Positions 1 through 7,329 of a DNA stretch of 64,000 nt are shown here, piece by piece (the stretch's first letter is position 1; each line of letters starts with the position of its first letter). The notes below the pieces were generated by a model. It saw only the letters and a program-made list of their open reading frames with translations, was not told where the DNA came from and did not search any database. A program made the translations under genes and the position numbers. Source of the stretch: Gemmatimonadota bacterium (GTDB lineage Bacteria > Latescibacterota > UBA2968 > UBA8231); contig JABJJN010000005.1 in NCBI GenBank assembly GCA_018660835.1, forward strand, positions 1 to 64,000, given 5' to 3'.

Positions 1-1
1 C

Positions 2-508
2 TTTTTCCAGGGCTCCGCGGACCGACCCATGTTCTTCAAGATCTACTGGGAGGATCTCGACTATACCGGTGACGGCCGCGACGACGATCTCGATGGCCTG
101 ATAGATGAAGAGTATCTGAATCAGAAAGACGATGATGGCGATGGTGCCATTGATGAGGACATTCACCATCCCCTCAAGGGCCGGAAGTGGCCGATCATGG
201 CCTTTGGCCTCGGGTTTGCCATCATGCTCTATACGGTGCTCAGCTTCTTCGGTATGCCCATGTTCTTCGTTTGGGGCTATATCGGGGGTGTCGCTCAGGT
301 TGGGGTGGCGACATTCTTCAATCTGTTTACGGAATTCATCGGCGCCCTGATCGCACGACGTTATTTCTGGAAGAAATACGGAAAACAGGAATGGCGACGA
401 TATGCCATGGTCCTGGCCGTCGGCTACGGCGTAGGACTGGCCCTTGTCGGCATGTTCTGTGCCGCCATTCTGATGATCAGGAAGGCAGTGTCAGCGACCG
501 TTTTCTAA
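2..508 (+). CDS. OPT-like (DUF6785-type) transporter, C-terminal part
   Basis: The frame is open to the left edge, so only the C-terminus is present; the ATG at 29 is probably internal. After a short stretch the protein has two acidic motifs, DDDLDGLIDEE and DDDGDGAIDED, that resemble calcium-binding Asp loops. About three hydrophobic segments follow, with the sequence WRRYAMVLAVGYGVGLALVGM and a short tail. I recall this ending from oligopeptide-transporter-like membrane proteins of the DUF6785 type, which are usually about 600 residues or more. The acidic loop before the last membrane block is unusual. The substrate cannot be told from this fragment. Family call moderate, membrane protein certain. 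Confidence 0.55.
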   Translation, partial: FFQGSADRPMFFKIYWEDLDYTGDGRDDDLDGLIDEEYLNQKDDDGDGAIDEDIHHPLKGRKWPIMAFGLGFAIMLYTVLSFFGMPMFFVWGYIGGVAQVGVATFFNLFTEFIGALIARRYFWKKYGKQEWRRYAMVLAVGYGVGLALVGMFCAAILMIRKAVSATVF

Positions 509-554
509 ACGCCAGCCGACCTCACTGGTATGTGACCTGCCGGCAGGCGCGTGT

Positions 555-1835
555 CTAGCGCCCTGCCTCACGGATTCCGTCTGCCTCGTTCACAAGTTGT
601 AGTACCAATCCACCCGCCAGCAGTAACACGACGACGACCGCCATTCCCACGCGCTGCGAGTCGAAGGCGCTTGTGAGTATGCCCAGTAGCAGGGGCCCGA
701 TGAAGGCCGTCGCCTTTCCCGAAAACGCGTAGAGTCCGAAGAACTCGCTTTCTTTCGAAGGCGGTACGAAGCGTGCCATCAATGATCGACTTGCTGCCTG
801 AACCGGGCCGGAAAGCAAGCCGATCAACACAGCGCCTGCCCAGAAGACGCGAAGATCCTGTGCCACGACGGTCGTGATGGCAGCGATGATCAGCCCTGCA
901 ATGCTCACCTCGATCGTACGCTTGCCACCATATCGATCGTCGAAGAATCCAAAGGCAAAGGCGCCGATGCCGGCAGCGACATTGATCACCAATCCGAAGA
1001 TCATCAGATCGTCGAAGCTGAATCCCCACGTGCCTGTGGCATAGAGTCCGCCGAAGGCGAAGACCGTGATCAACCCATCGTTGTAGAGCAGACGTGCCAG
1101 CAGCAGGCGGGCAATTTGTCGATAGCGACGGATCTGGGACAGTGTCCGGCGTAGTTCGCGAAAGGCTCCTCTCGCCGCTGACCATGTGCTGGTTGTGCGC
1201 TCGCCTTCCGGTTCCTTGACCCAGAGAAAGAAGGGAACGCTGAACAAGGCGAACCAAACTGCCACAAGAAGATTGACGGCTCGCACATGTTCGCCATTCG
1301 TAGCGAAGCCAAACCAGGGGGTGTCCGTGCTGACAAATCCGACCATGGCAACGGCCATACATAGCAGTCCACCAACATAACCGACGGCCCAGCCAATACC
1401 TGACAACCGGCCGATGCGTTCGACGGGCACCAGATGTGGCAGGAAGGCGTTGTAGAAAACACTGCCTAACTCGAAAGCAACATTGGCGATGACAAACCAT
1501 GTCAGGGCCAGCAGGATCTGTCCCTGCTCTGGAAAGTAGAGACCCGTTGTGGCTACAACACACAACGCCGTCGTCGCCGCAAGAAAACCACGACGGCAGC
1601 GACAACTGTCAGCGATGGCCCCCAGGGCGGGAGAGAGCAGAGCAACGCAGAGACTGCTTATGGCGACGGCACGCGACCAATACATGGTCCCCGACACGAC
1701 GTCGGCAGCAATGGCCCGCGTGAAGTAGGAGGAATAGATAAAGGTGACGACAAGCGTGGTGAATGAGCTGTTGGCGAAGTCGTATAAGGACCATCCCCAC
1801 AGCGCCCGACGTTGGACGCCGGCCTGAATGCTCAT
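555..1835 (-). CDS. MFS transporter, UMF1/Atg22-like
   Basis: This is a 12-helix major facilitator protein of about 426 residues. The opening WGWSLYDFANSSFTTLVVTFIY is typical of the UMF1 family, which is related to the fungal vacuolar amino-acid effluxer Atg22. A charged central loop (around KEPEGERTTSTW) separates the two six-helix halves. The frame stays open to 1946, but the start at 1835 is preferred: GGGAG lies just upstream, and the extra 37 residues are Arg-rich and unlike the family. It is divergent from the dehydrogenase at 1987, with about 150 bp between them. Likely an inner-membrane exporter; the substrate is unknown. Confidence 0.82.
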   Translation of the reverse strand: MSIQAGVQRRALWGWSLYDFANSSFTTLVVTFIYSSYFTRAIAADVVSGTMYWSRAVAISSLCVALLSPALGAIADSCRCRRGFLAATTALCVVATTGLYFPEQGQILLALTWFVIANVAFELGSVFYNAFLPHLVPVERIGRLSGIGWAVGYVGGLLCMAVAMVGFVSTDTPWFGFATNGEHVRAVNLLVAVWFALFSVPFFLWVKEPEGERTTSTWSAARGAFRELRRTLSQIRRYRQIARLLLARLLYNDGLITVFAFGGLYATGTWGFSFDDLMIFGLVINVAAGIGAFAFGFFDDRYGGKRTIEVSIAGLIIAAITTVVAQDLRVFWAGAVLIGLLSGPVQAASRSLMARFVPPSKESEFFGLYAFSGKATAFIGPLLLGILTSAFDSQRVGMAVVVVLLLAGGLVLQLVNEADGIREAGR

Positions 1836-1986
1836 GCGGATATCACTCCCGTGTGTATCCAAGGGTAGCGATCTGCGTCGCGATCTGTCTACTCGTGTCA
1901 GCTTGCGGGGGAAGGGGGGAGCAGATTGATTGCCCAGATCTGACAAGGGGTAAGTCTACTCTTCAATCAGCGCAGAAAGGGAAAAT

Positions 1987-2781
1987 GTGTCCGCATCAGA
2001 CTCGACGACGCCAGAGCTAGAAGGCAACGTGGCCATCGTCACCGGCGCCACCGGTGGAATCGGCCAGGCGATCTGTCACGAACTCACCCAAGCTGGTGCG
2101 TCAGTTCTCGTTCACGGGAATCGGCAGCAGGCAGCAGCTGACAGACTGGCGAACGAACTCACAGTCAGCGGTGGGAGTGCGCACGCCTTCTGCAGTGACC
2201 TAACGGACCCGGCAGCAGCCATTCAGGTGATGAACATCGCCACCGAGACCTTTGGCGGGGTTGATCTGGTCGTCAATAATGCCGGTGTGACCCTCGGTGG
2301 ACTTGGTGTCGAACAGCTCGATGTCAAAGACTGGTTACAGGTAACGGACATCAATCTGCACAGCGTCTTCGACATGTGTCAGGCGGCGATCCCGAGACTA
2401 CGCGCTCGTGGCGGTGGCGCGATCGTCAACATCGCTTCAAACATCGTCAACAGCTTACCTGGAGGCAGCGCTGCCTATGCGACGACGAAAGCCGGGGTCG
2501 TGGCTCTGACGAAGGTTCTGTCTAAGGAAGTCGCGCACGAAGGCATTCGGGTGAATGCTCTGTCTCCTGGGCTCATCGCGGCGGGGATGGGCCAGGGCGC
2601 CATCGATCGACGCACACAGGAACAGATGACGCGTTTTCTTGAGTCGATCCCCAGTCGGCGCCCTGGAGACGCACAGGAAATCGCGGCGGTTGTACGCTTT
2701 CTGTGCTCACCCGGTGCCAGCTATCTCACAGGTCAGAATCTGACCGTGAATGGTGGCGATCGAACCGAATCATATCAGTAG
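1987..2781 (+). CDS. SDR-family oxidoreductase, FabG-like
   Basis: This is a classical short-chain dehydrogenase of 264 residues. It has the cofactor motif TGATGGIG near residue 19, NNAG near residue 97, and the catalytic Ser with Y-A-T-T-K near residue 167. The C-terminal TGQNLTVNGG is the standard end of FabG-like enzymes. The fold predicts NAD(P)-dependent oxidation or reduction of a hydroxyl or keto group. The absence of fatty-acid genes nearby argues against a committed fatty-acid role. The start is a GTG at 1987 with AGAAAGGG just upstream. Substrate unknown. Confidence 0.85.
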   Translation: MSASDSTTPELEGNVAIVTGATGGIGQAICHELTQAGASVLVHGNRQQAAADRLANELTVSGGSAHAFCSDLTDPAAAIQVMNIATETFGGVDLVVNNAGVTLGGLGVEQLDVKDWLQVTDINLHSVFDMCQAAIPRLRARGGGAIVNIASNIVNSLPGGSAAYATTKAGVVALTKVLSKEVAHEGIRVNALSPGLIAAGMGQGAIDRRTQEQMTRFLESIPSRRPGDAQEIAAVVRFLCSPGASYLTGQNLTVNGGDRTESYQ

Positions 2782-2797
2782 GGGGCAGGCCAACCCG

Positions 2798-3094
2798 TCA
2801 TACGACGACGTCGATGTCGCGTGAATTGGGGGACACACCTGGAGAGGCGGTGTCGTCGTCGGCAGCCTCTTGCTCAGATTGACTGCTGCGCTTGTGTGAT
2901 TGCTGCTGCGGACGCCCCTCATCTGTCTCACGATCAACGCGATTTTCGGGGCCATCGCTCTGCTCGGTAGGTACCGGTCTCGTCTGATCGCGAGCGTGCT
3001 CTTCGTCGAGGCGCATTGCCGCCAGACGCTGCCCTTGATCAGAATTCGACTGCTGGATCTGCTGTTCGCGAGATGCGAGCGGCGCTTTCGACAT
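2798..3094 (-). CDS. hypothetical hydrophilic protein
   Basis: This small protein of about 98 residues is very polar and rich in Gln, Glu, Asp, Ser and Arg, with no membrane segment or cysteine. It begins MSKAPLASREQQIQQ and ends DIDVVV. The start at 3094 has AGGA five to six bases upstream; a longer start at 3121 has a weaker site. It lies downstream of the glycosidase-like gene and the tiny membrane gene on the same strand, so it could be the last gene of that unit. I do not recognise a family. Composition suggests a disordered cytoplasmic protein, and it may not be expressed. Confidence 0.4.
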   Translation of the reverse strand: MSKAPLASREQQIQQSNSDQGQRLAAMRLDEEHARDQTRPVPTEQSDGPENRVDRETDEGRPQQQSHKRSSQSEQEAADDDTASPGVSPNSRDIDVVV

Positions 3095-3215
3095 GTTGTC
3101 CTGTAAGTCGATAGAACGCATAGGTTACCACGCCTGTGACGGTCAGTCGAAAGAAGAGTTCTGTGCTATGTACCCATTCGCAACGTGCCTCGTCAAGAGC
3201 GACGCATTGGCGAGG

Positions 3216-3347
3216 TTATCTTCTATTACCCAGGATCCAATAGATGATTCCCGCAATGCCAAACAGGATGAGCGCATTCCAGCCGAAAATGTAGAGTGCG
3301 GCGATGGCGCCAATGACGGCCATCACCCGTTGTTCGCGTGGGTTCAT
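3216..3347 (-). CDS. small membrane protein (43 aa)
   Basis: A 43-residue open frame starts at ATG 3347. It begins MNPREQRVMAVIGAIAAL and ends YWILGNRR. Most of its length forms two short hydrophobic stretches or one long one, with positive charges at both ends. Its ATG overlaps the TGA of the upstream glycosidase-like gene as ATGA, and GGAGA lies seven bases before it, so translational coupling is likely. No family recognised. The overlap, ribosome site and membrane-like composition support a real gene that length-filtered gene finding would miss. Confidence 0.6.
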   Translation of the reverse strand: MNPREQRVMAVIGAIAALYIFGWNALILFGIAGIIYWILGNRR

Positions 3348-4462
3348 TGTCCGTCTCCGGTGGTCGCTGAGAGCTGAAGGTAGACACGTCGCATGGCTTC
3401 CAATTTTCCTGGATCCTTGGTGACACTGTCGAGAGTGAACATCATGACGCCGCTACTGCCGCCACTGCTGCCGTCTTTCAGGACACGGGCGAATTCCTCT
3501 GGCTCAACGCGGGGCTCGTCGTGGGCCTGAACGATCGGCCACAGTCGGGGAAATCCATCAGCTGGTAAGTCAAAGTGTGCAGCAAAATAGTCGACGTACT
3601 CGCGCACGTATTCCGGCGTCTTACCTGATCTGCCGTGATAGATCATTGGACTGAAGACATCCACATAGGGTGACAGGGCAGAGAAGTCGAGTCCAAGACA
3701 GCGTCGCCGGACGCCGGCCAGATCCTCGTCCTTCCAGGCTACCTGGTAGTTACCAACCAGCGCTTGCGGATTGTGCTGCTTGACGATCTGATGTATTTCC
3801 CGCGCCCAATCTGCGAGGACCGATACTCGCCAGTCTTCCCACTCCCGCGCGGCATGCATGAAGATCCAGCTAGACTGTTCCTCAATCGTGCCCTCTGGCA
3901 AGGTGATACCCGAGTGCTGCTGGAAAGTGGCCCGGCAACTTTCATTGAAGCAGGTTTTGACGAAAATGGGGTATGGGTCCTCGAACTGCGCATGCCAATG
4001 GAGGTAGTCCATCCAGACACCATCCAGTGAAGGCAATTCGGCAAGCAAGTCTCGTAAGGCCTGCATGCGGAAAGCACGAAATCCAGGATCCGTCGGGCAC
4101 GCACCGAGGAACCATGTAGCAGGTTCAACCTCTTTGCCCATGTCGTCGACGGGATGGGCCTCCGGGTGCCTGGCAACGTAGTCGCCGTATTGGCCATTGA
4201 GGGTGGCGAATTCGGCAAATACCAGGCAGCCCTCGGCGCGCGCGCGTTCCACGGTTTGAGTATCGAGGCTTGCCCCATGTATGAAAACCGCATTGACCCC
4301 ATAGTCGTCCAGTTTCAGTCCTTGCTTCCAGAAAGAAGCTGGATGACCATACGTACCCCGAATCATCGGTGGCAGATCAGGAGCCATGGAAGTTGCTTCC
4401 GGCTGAGCGGAACCGGATTGACTCAGAGTCAGTCCGGCCAGCAGGGCGAGGTGCCAACGCAT
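3344..4462 (-). CDS. secreted glycoside-hydrolase-like TIM-barrel protein
   Basis: The 372-residue protein begins with a signal peptide (MRWHLALLAGLTLSQSGSAQ). The body has the pattern of hypothetical glycosyl hydrolases with a TIM-barrel fold: NAVFIHGASL near the start, LDGVWMDYLHWH in the middle, then DFSALSPYVDVFSPMIYHG and a late MMFTLDS strand. In such families acidic residues at the ends of these strands are catalytic, but I cannot assign them safely here. It is expected to be exported to the periplasm. It is coupled to the tiny membrane gene at 3347 and divergent from the enolase-family gene at 4566, with which it may share a catabolic role. Confidence 0.65.
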   Translation of the reverse strand: MRWHLALLAGLTLSQSGSAQPEATSMAPDLPPMIRGTYGHPASFWKQGLKLDDYGVNAVFIHGASLDTQTVERARAEGCLVFAEFATLNGQYGDYVARHPEAHPVDDMGKEVEPATWFLGACPTDPGFRAFRMQALRDLLAELPSLDGVWMDYLHWHAQFEDPYPIFVKTCFNESCRATFQQHSGITLPEGTIEEQSSWIFMHAAREWEDWRVSVLADWAREIHQIVKQHNPQALVGNYQVAWKDEDLAGVRRRCLGLDFSALSPYVDVFSPMIYHGRSGKTPEYVREYVDYFAAHFDLPADGFPRLWPIVQAHDEPRVEPEEFARVLKDGSSGGSSGVMMFTLDSVTKDPGKLEAMRRVYLQLSATTGDGQ

Positions 4463-4565
4463 GTCGCTATCTCAAGTCCGATCAAGTCAGGTCGAAATGC
4501 GGACGGGAACCTATGTTGGAATGCCGGCAAGTATGGTACCGGCAACACAAAGGGGCAAGCGATGA

Positions 4566-5870
4566 ATGAGAATGGATGCCATGAGGATTGATCAGACGGA
4601 TCTCGAGATACAGAGAGAGCCCTTTGCACGTCCCTTTGCTTTCAAGGGATCCGCCTTTCATGAGAAGTGGAACCTGATTGCTCGGCTCCGTGATGATACG
4701 GCAGGCACCCAGGCCTTCGGTGTGGGAGGACTGGCCGTCCTGTGGTCAGATTCGCGGGTGTTTGCACGCCACTCGGAAATGGGCGGCAATGCGCTGATGG
4801 TTGCTATCCTCGAACGGGGCTTGGCACTTGCCAAGGACGTGGGGGAAGTCGAGAGCCCGCCCCAACTCCTGAGCTCTATTCTCCCCGCCGTCGAAGACTA
4901 TGCACGCGTCGTGACGGGTGTCAGGGATCTGTCGAGGACTTTCATTCTCAATGCTCTCGTTGCTCTCGACAATGCTGCCTGGATTCTCTGGAGTAAGAAC
5001 CATGGAGTCACGGCCTTCGAATCCCTTGTTCCCTTGCAAGCCCGTGACAGCCTTGCTGTACGACAGCAACAGCTGGCACTGGCGCCGGCAGTGGGCTACA
5101 ACATGCCCGATGCGCAGGTCAGGTCACTGCTGCAGGAAGGGGCGGGCATATTGAAGGTGAAAATCGGCCACCCCGGAGACGAAAAAGCGATGGTCGCAGG
5201 TGACATTGCCGGCTTGACTCGTCTGCATCGCCTCGTCGGGGATGCCCCGACACCCCTCACGACCGACGGACGAGTCGCATACTATCTCGACGCCAATGGT
5301 CGTTATACCCATCGGGAACCGTTGGAAAGGGTCCTGGATGCGGCGCTTCATATCGGTCTTGGTGACCGCATCTTACTGCTTGAAGAGCCCTTCGCTGCAG
5401 ATGTCGTAGAGGACACCGACGTGCACGGATTGCCGGTTCAGATTGCCGCGGACGAGTCGCTGCACGACCCGGAAGACGTCGAGCGGCGTCGTCAACTCGG
5501 CTATGGGGCGATCGCCATCAAACCAGCGGGGAAGACGATGAGCATCGCCTTTGACATGGTCGCCGCTGCCCAGAAGGCTCAATTGACGGCCTTCGTCGCG
5601 GACAATGCATGCGTCCCCTGGCTGGTGGAATGGAACAAGAACATTTCCGCCCGCCTACCGTGCTTTCCCGGAGTCCAAGGCGGATTGATCGAGTCCAATG
5701 GTGCCGAAAACTACGGTCGTTGGTCACAGATGCTTGAACAGCACCCATGTGCCGGCGCAGGTTGGCTGGCGGCCAGAGACGGTGCTTTTCATCTCGACGA
5801 CGACTATTGGCACAGATCCGGCGGTATCCTACTTGACCCTCGGCCCTATTCTGATCTGTTGCGGACCTGA
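4566..5870 (+). CDS. enolase-superfamily enzyme (mandelate racemase/muconate lactonizing-like)
   Basis: This is a 434-residue member of the enolase superfamily. The C-terminal barrel has KVKIGH near residue 195 (candidate catalytic lysine pair), YYLDANGRY near 248, LLEEPF near 277 and IAADES near 302 (metal ligands), and AIKPAGK near 326. These enzymes remove a proton alpha to a carboxylate using Mg2+. Substrates are usually acid sugars or dipeptides; which applies here is not visible. Several ATGs cluster at 4566-4581, so the exact start is uncertain, with AAGGGGC upstream. It is divergent from the glycosidase-like gene, which suggests carbohydrate-derived substrates. Confidence 0.8.
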   Translation: MRMDAMRIDQTDLEIQREPFARPFAFKGSAFHEKWNLIARLRDDTAGTQAFGVGGLAVLWSDSRVFARHSEMGGNALMVAILERGLALAKDVGEVESPPQLLSSILPAVEDYARVVTGVRDLSRTFILNALVALDNAAWILWSKNHGVTAFESLVPLQARDSLAVRQQQLALAPAVGYNMPDAQVRSLLQEGAGILKVKIGHPGDEKAMVAGDIAGLTRLHRLVGDAPTPLTTDGRVAYYLDANGRYTHREPLERVLDAALHIGLGDRILLLEEPFAADVVEDTDVHGLPVQIAADESLHDPEDVERRRQLGYGAIAIKPAGKTMSIAFDMVAAAQKAQLTAFVADNACVPWLVEWNKNISARLPCFPGVQGGLIESNGAENYGRWSQMLEQHPCAGAGWLAARDGAFHLDDDYWHRSGGILLDPRPYSDLLRT

Positions 5871-5877
5871 CGGATCT

Positions 5878-6609
5878 CTATTCGGCCGGCGTCAAGTCCT
5901 GCAGATCGCCTCGGTACACCCACGTATCCTCGCGGACATAGTGAGTTGCAAAGGCGAGACGGGGGAGGTCCGTCGTCTGATTGGCATACGAACCGTGAAC
6001 GGTGAGACTCGAGAAGAACACGCCACCTCCCGGGCCGACTTCCAGATACTCCACATCGTCAGGGCCAATCGTGTGGATGTCATGTGAGGTCATGGTCTGC
6101 GTCCACTGCTCGCCGTCGGGACCACGCATTTCGTAGTCCTGTTTCCAATCGGCGTGCTGATCTGACTCGCGAACCCTGCCCGCTGACTGTAGCCCATCAT
6201 GGTGACTACCTGGGACGACGACGAGCCCTCCATTGGTCGGCCCCGTGTCACTGAGGGCGATCCAACAGGCCATCAACGTATTTGGTTCATTACGGATGTA
6301 GTGGGTATCCTGATGCAGGGCCACGCCGGTGCCTCCCGCAGGTGCCTTGGCCATATACATGGTCTGCACAATTCGTGGACTGCCGCCGATCATCTGGCGA
6401 ATTTTACCAACCACATTTGGGTGACGCGCAATGGCCGTATAGGGTGCTTCGGACTGGTGATTCTGCAGCCCTGAGGGGCGCTGGTCACCGTACTGTCGAT
6501 CACATTCGAGGAACGCGTCGACCTCTTCCTTGGACAGAAGATCAGGAAGTACGAGATAGCCGTGTTCGCGGTAGTGGAGCAGCTGGGCATCTGTAAGCTG
6601 CACACTCAT
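5878..6609 (-). CDS. phytanoyl-CoA dioxygenase (PhyH) family protein
   Basis: A 243-residue Fe(II)/2-oxoglutarate oxygenase of the PhyH type. HQDTHY near residue 100 supplies the first His and Asp iron ligands, and VHGSYAN near 205 supplies the distal His. A nearby Arg probably binds 2-oxoglutarate. N-terminal HYREHGYLVLPDLLSKEEVD is typical. The start at 6609 has GGAG eight bases upstream; the longer frame to 6657 adds unlikely sequence. It ends eight bases from the enolase-family gene in convergent orientation. Bacterial homologues hydroxylate diverse small molecules, so the substrate is open. Confidence 0.85.
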   Translation of the reverse strand: MSVQLTDAQLLHYREHGYLVLPDLLSKEEVDAFLECDRQYGDQRPSGLQNHQSEAPYTAIARHPNVVGKIRQMIGGSPRIVQTMYMAKAPAGGTGVALHQDTHYIRNEPNTLMACWIALSDTGPTNGGLVVVPGSHHDGLQSAGRVRESDQHADWKQDYEMRGPDGEQWTQTMTSHDIHTIGPDDVEYLEVGPGGGVFFSSLTVHGSYANQTTDLPRLAFATHYVREDTWVYRGDLQDLTPAE

Positions 6610-6694
6610 TGATAGACTCCACCTGTGATTGGCGAATAGATTTCGACATTGCACCATAGCATAACTTGACGAATCAGAATATCATCGAGATCGC

Positions 6695-7261
6695 ATGCCG
6701 GCAAGACGGCTGGCAGCAAAACAGGAGATTGCATTGCCTGATCAGAGACAGCGTCCCGATTGGGATGAGTACTACATGCGAATTGCCATGGCGGCAAGAT
6801 CACGGGCCGATTGTCTTGGAAATCGTGTCGGCGCGGTCCTCGTCCTCGACGATCGCATCATCTCTACCGGCTACAATGGCACGCCCGCCAATATGACCAA
6901 CTGCACCGATGGTGGATGCCTGCGTTGTTCGCAGCGGGACAGATTCGCCTCCGGAAAGGCGTATGATCTGTGCATCTGTGTGCATGCCGAACAGAATGCG
7001 CTGCTCGCGGCGGCACGATTCGGTATCGCCACAGAGGGATCTCGAATCTTCTCGACCATGCAGCCCTGTTTTGGATGTACGAAGGAGTTGCTACAGGCGG
7101 GGATAGAGAAGGTTCACTACCTGCATCCCTGGGTCTATCCCGACGAACAGATGCAACAGACTTATCAGCAGCTTCAGCAGCAGTTTGGTGGCGGCATGGT
7201 TGCCGTGGAAATCGAAGACGAAGAGGCAAACTGGGCCGTTTCAAAGGGGCGGACAGAATAG
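6695..7261 (+). CDS. deoxycytidylate (dCMP) deaminase family protein
   Basis: A 188-residue zinc deaminase. The active site is HAEQNA (His ligand plus catalytic Glu) and PCFGC (two Cys ligands) about 35 residues later. The insertion with CTDGGCLRC before it is typical of ComEB/dCMP deaminases, where extra Cys and His residues bind a second zinc. The enzyme would make dUMP for dTMP synthesis. The first about 20 residues are poorly family-like, so translation could start slightly later. It is divergent from the PhyH gene, and the kinase at 7330 follows with a T-rich gap of about 70 bp. Confidence 0.85.
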   Translation: MPARRLAAKQEIALPDQRQRPDWDEYYMRIAMAARSRADCLGNRVGAVLVLDDRIISTGYNGTPANMTNCTDGGCLRCSQRDRFASGKAYDLCICVHAEQNALLAAARFGIATEGSRIFSTMQPCFGCTKELLQAGIEKVHYLHPWVYPDEQMQQTYQQLQQQFGGGMVAVEIEDEEANWAVSKGRTE

Positions 7262-7329
7262 CATAAATCTCTTTGGTTTTGGCGTTTTTGTGGTATTTTT
7301 GTGCGAATGTCCACACTGCTGCCAAGCCT

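Noticed and set aside
536-547. CCTGCCGGCAGG palindrome as a terminator after the transporter
   Set aside because: There is no T-run on either strand and the stem is too short to be convincing.
2900-3106. 68-residue plus-strand frame opposite the polar protein
   Set aside because: It is the antisense shadow of the minus-strand gene, has no ribosome site, and its hydrophobic content comes from complemented polar codons.
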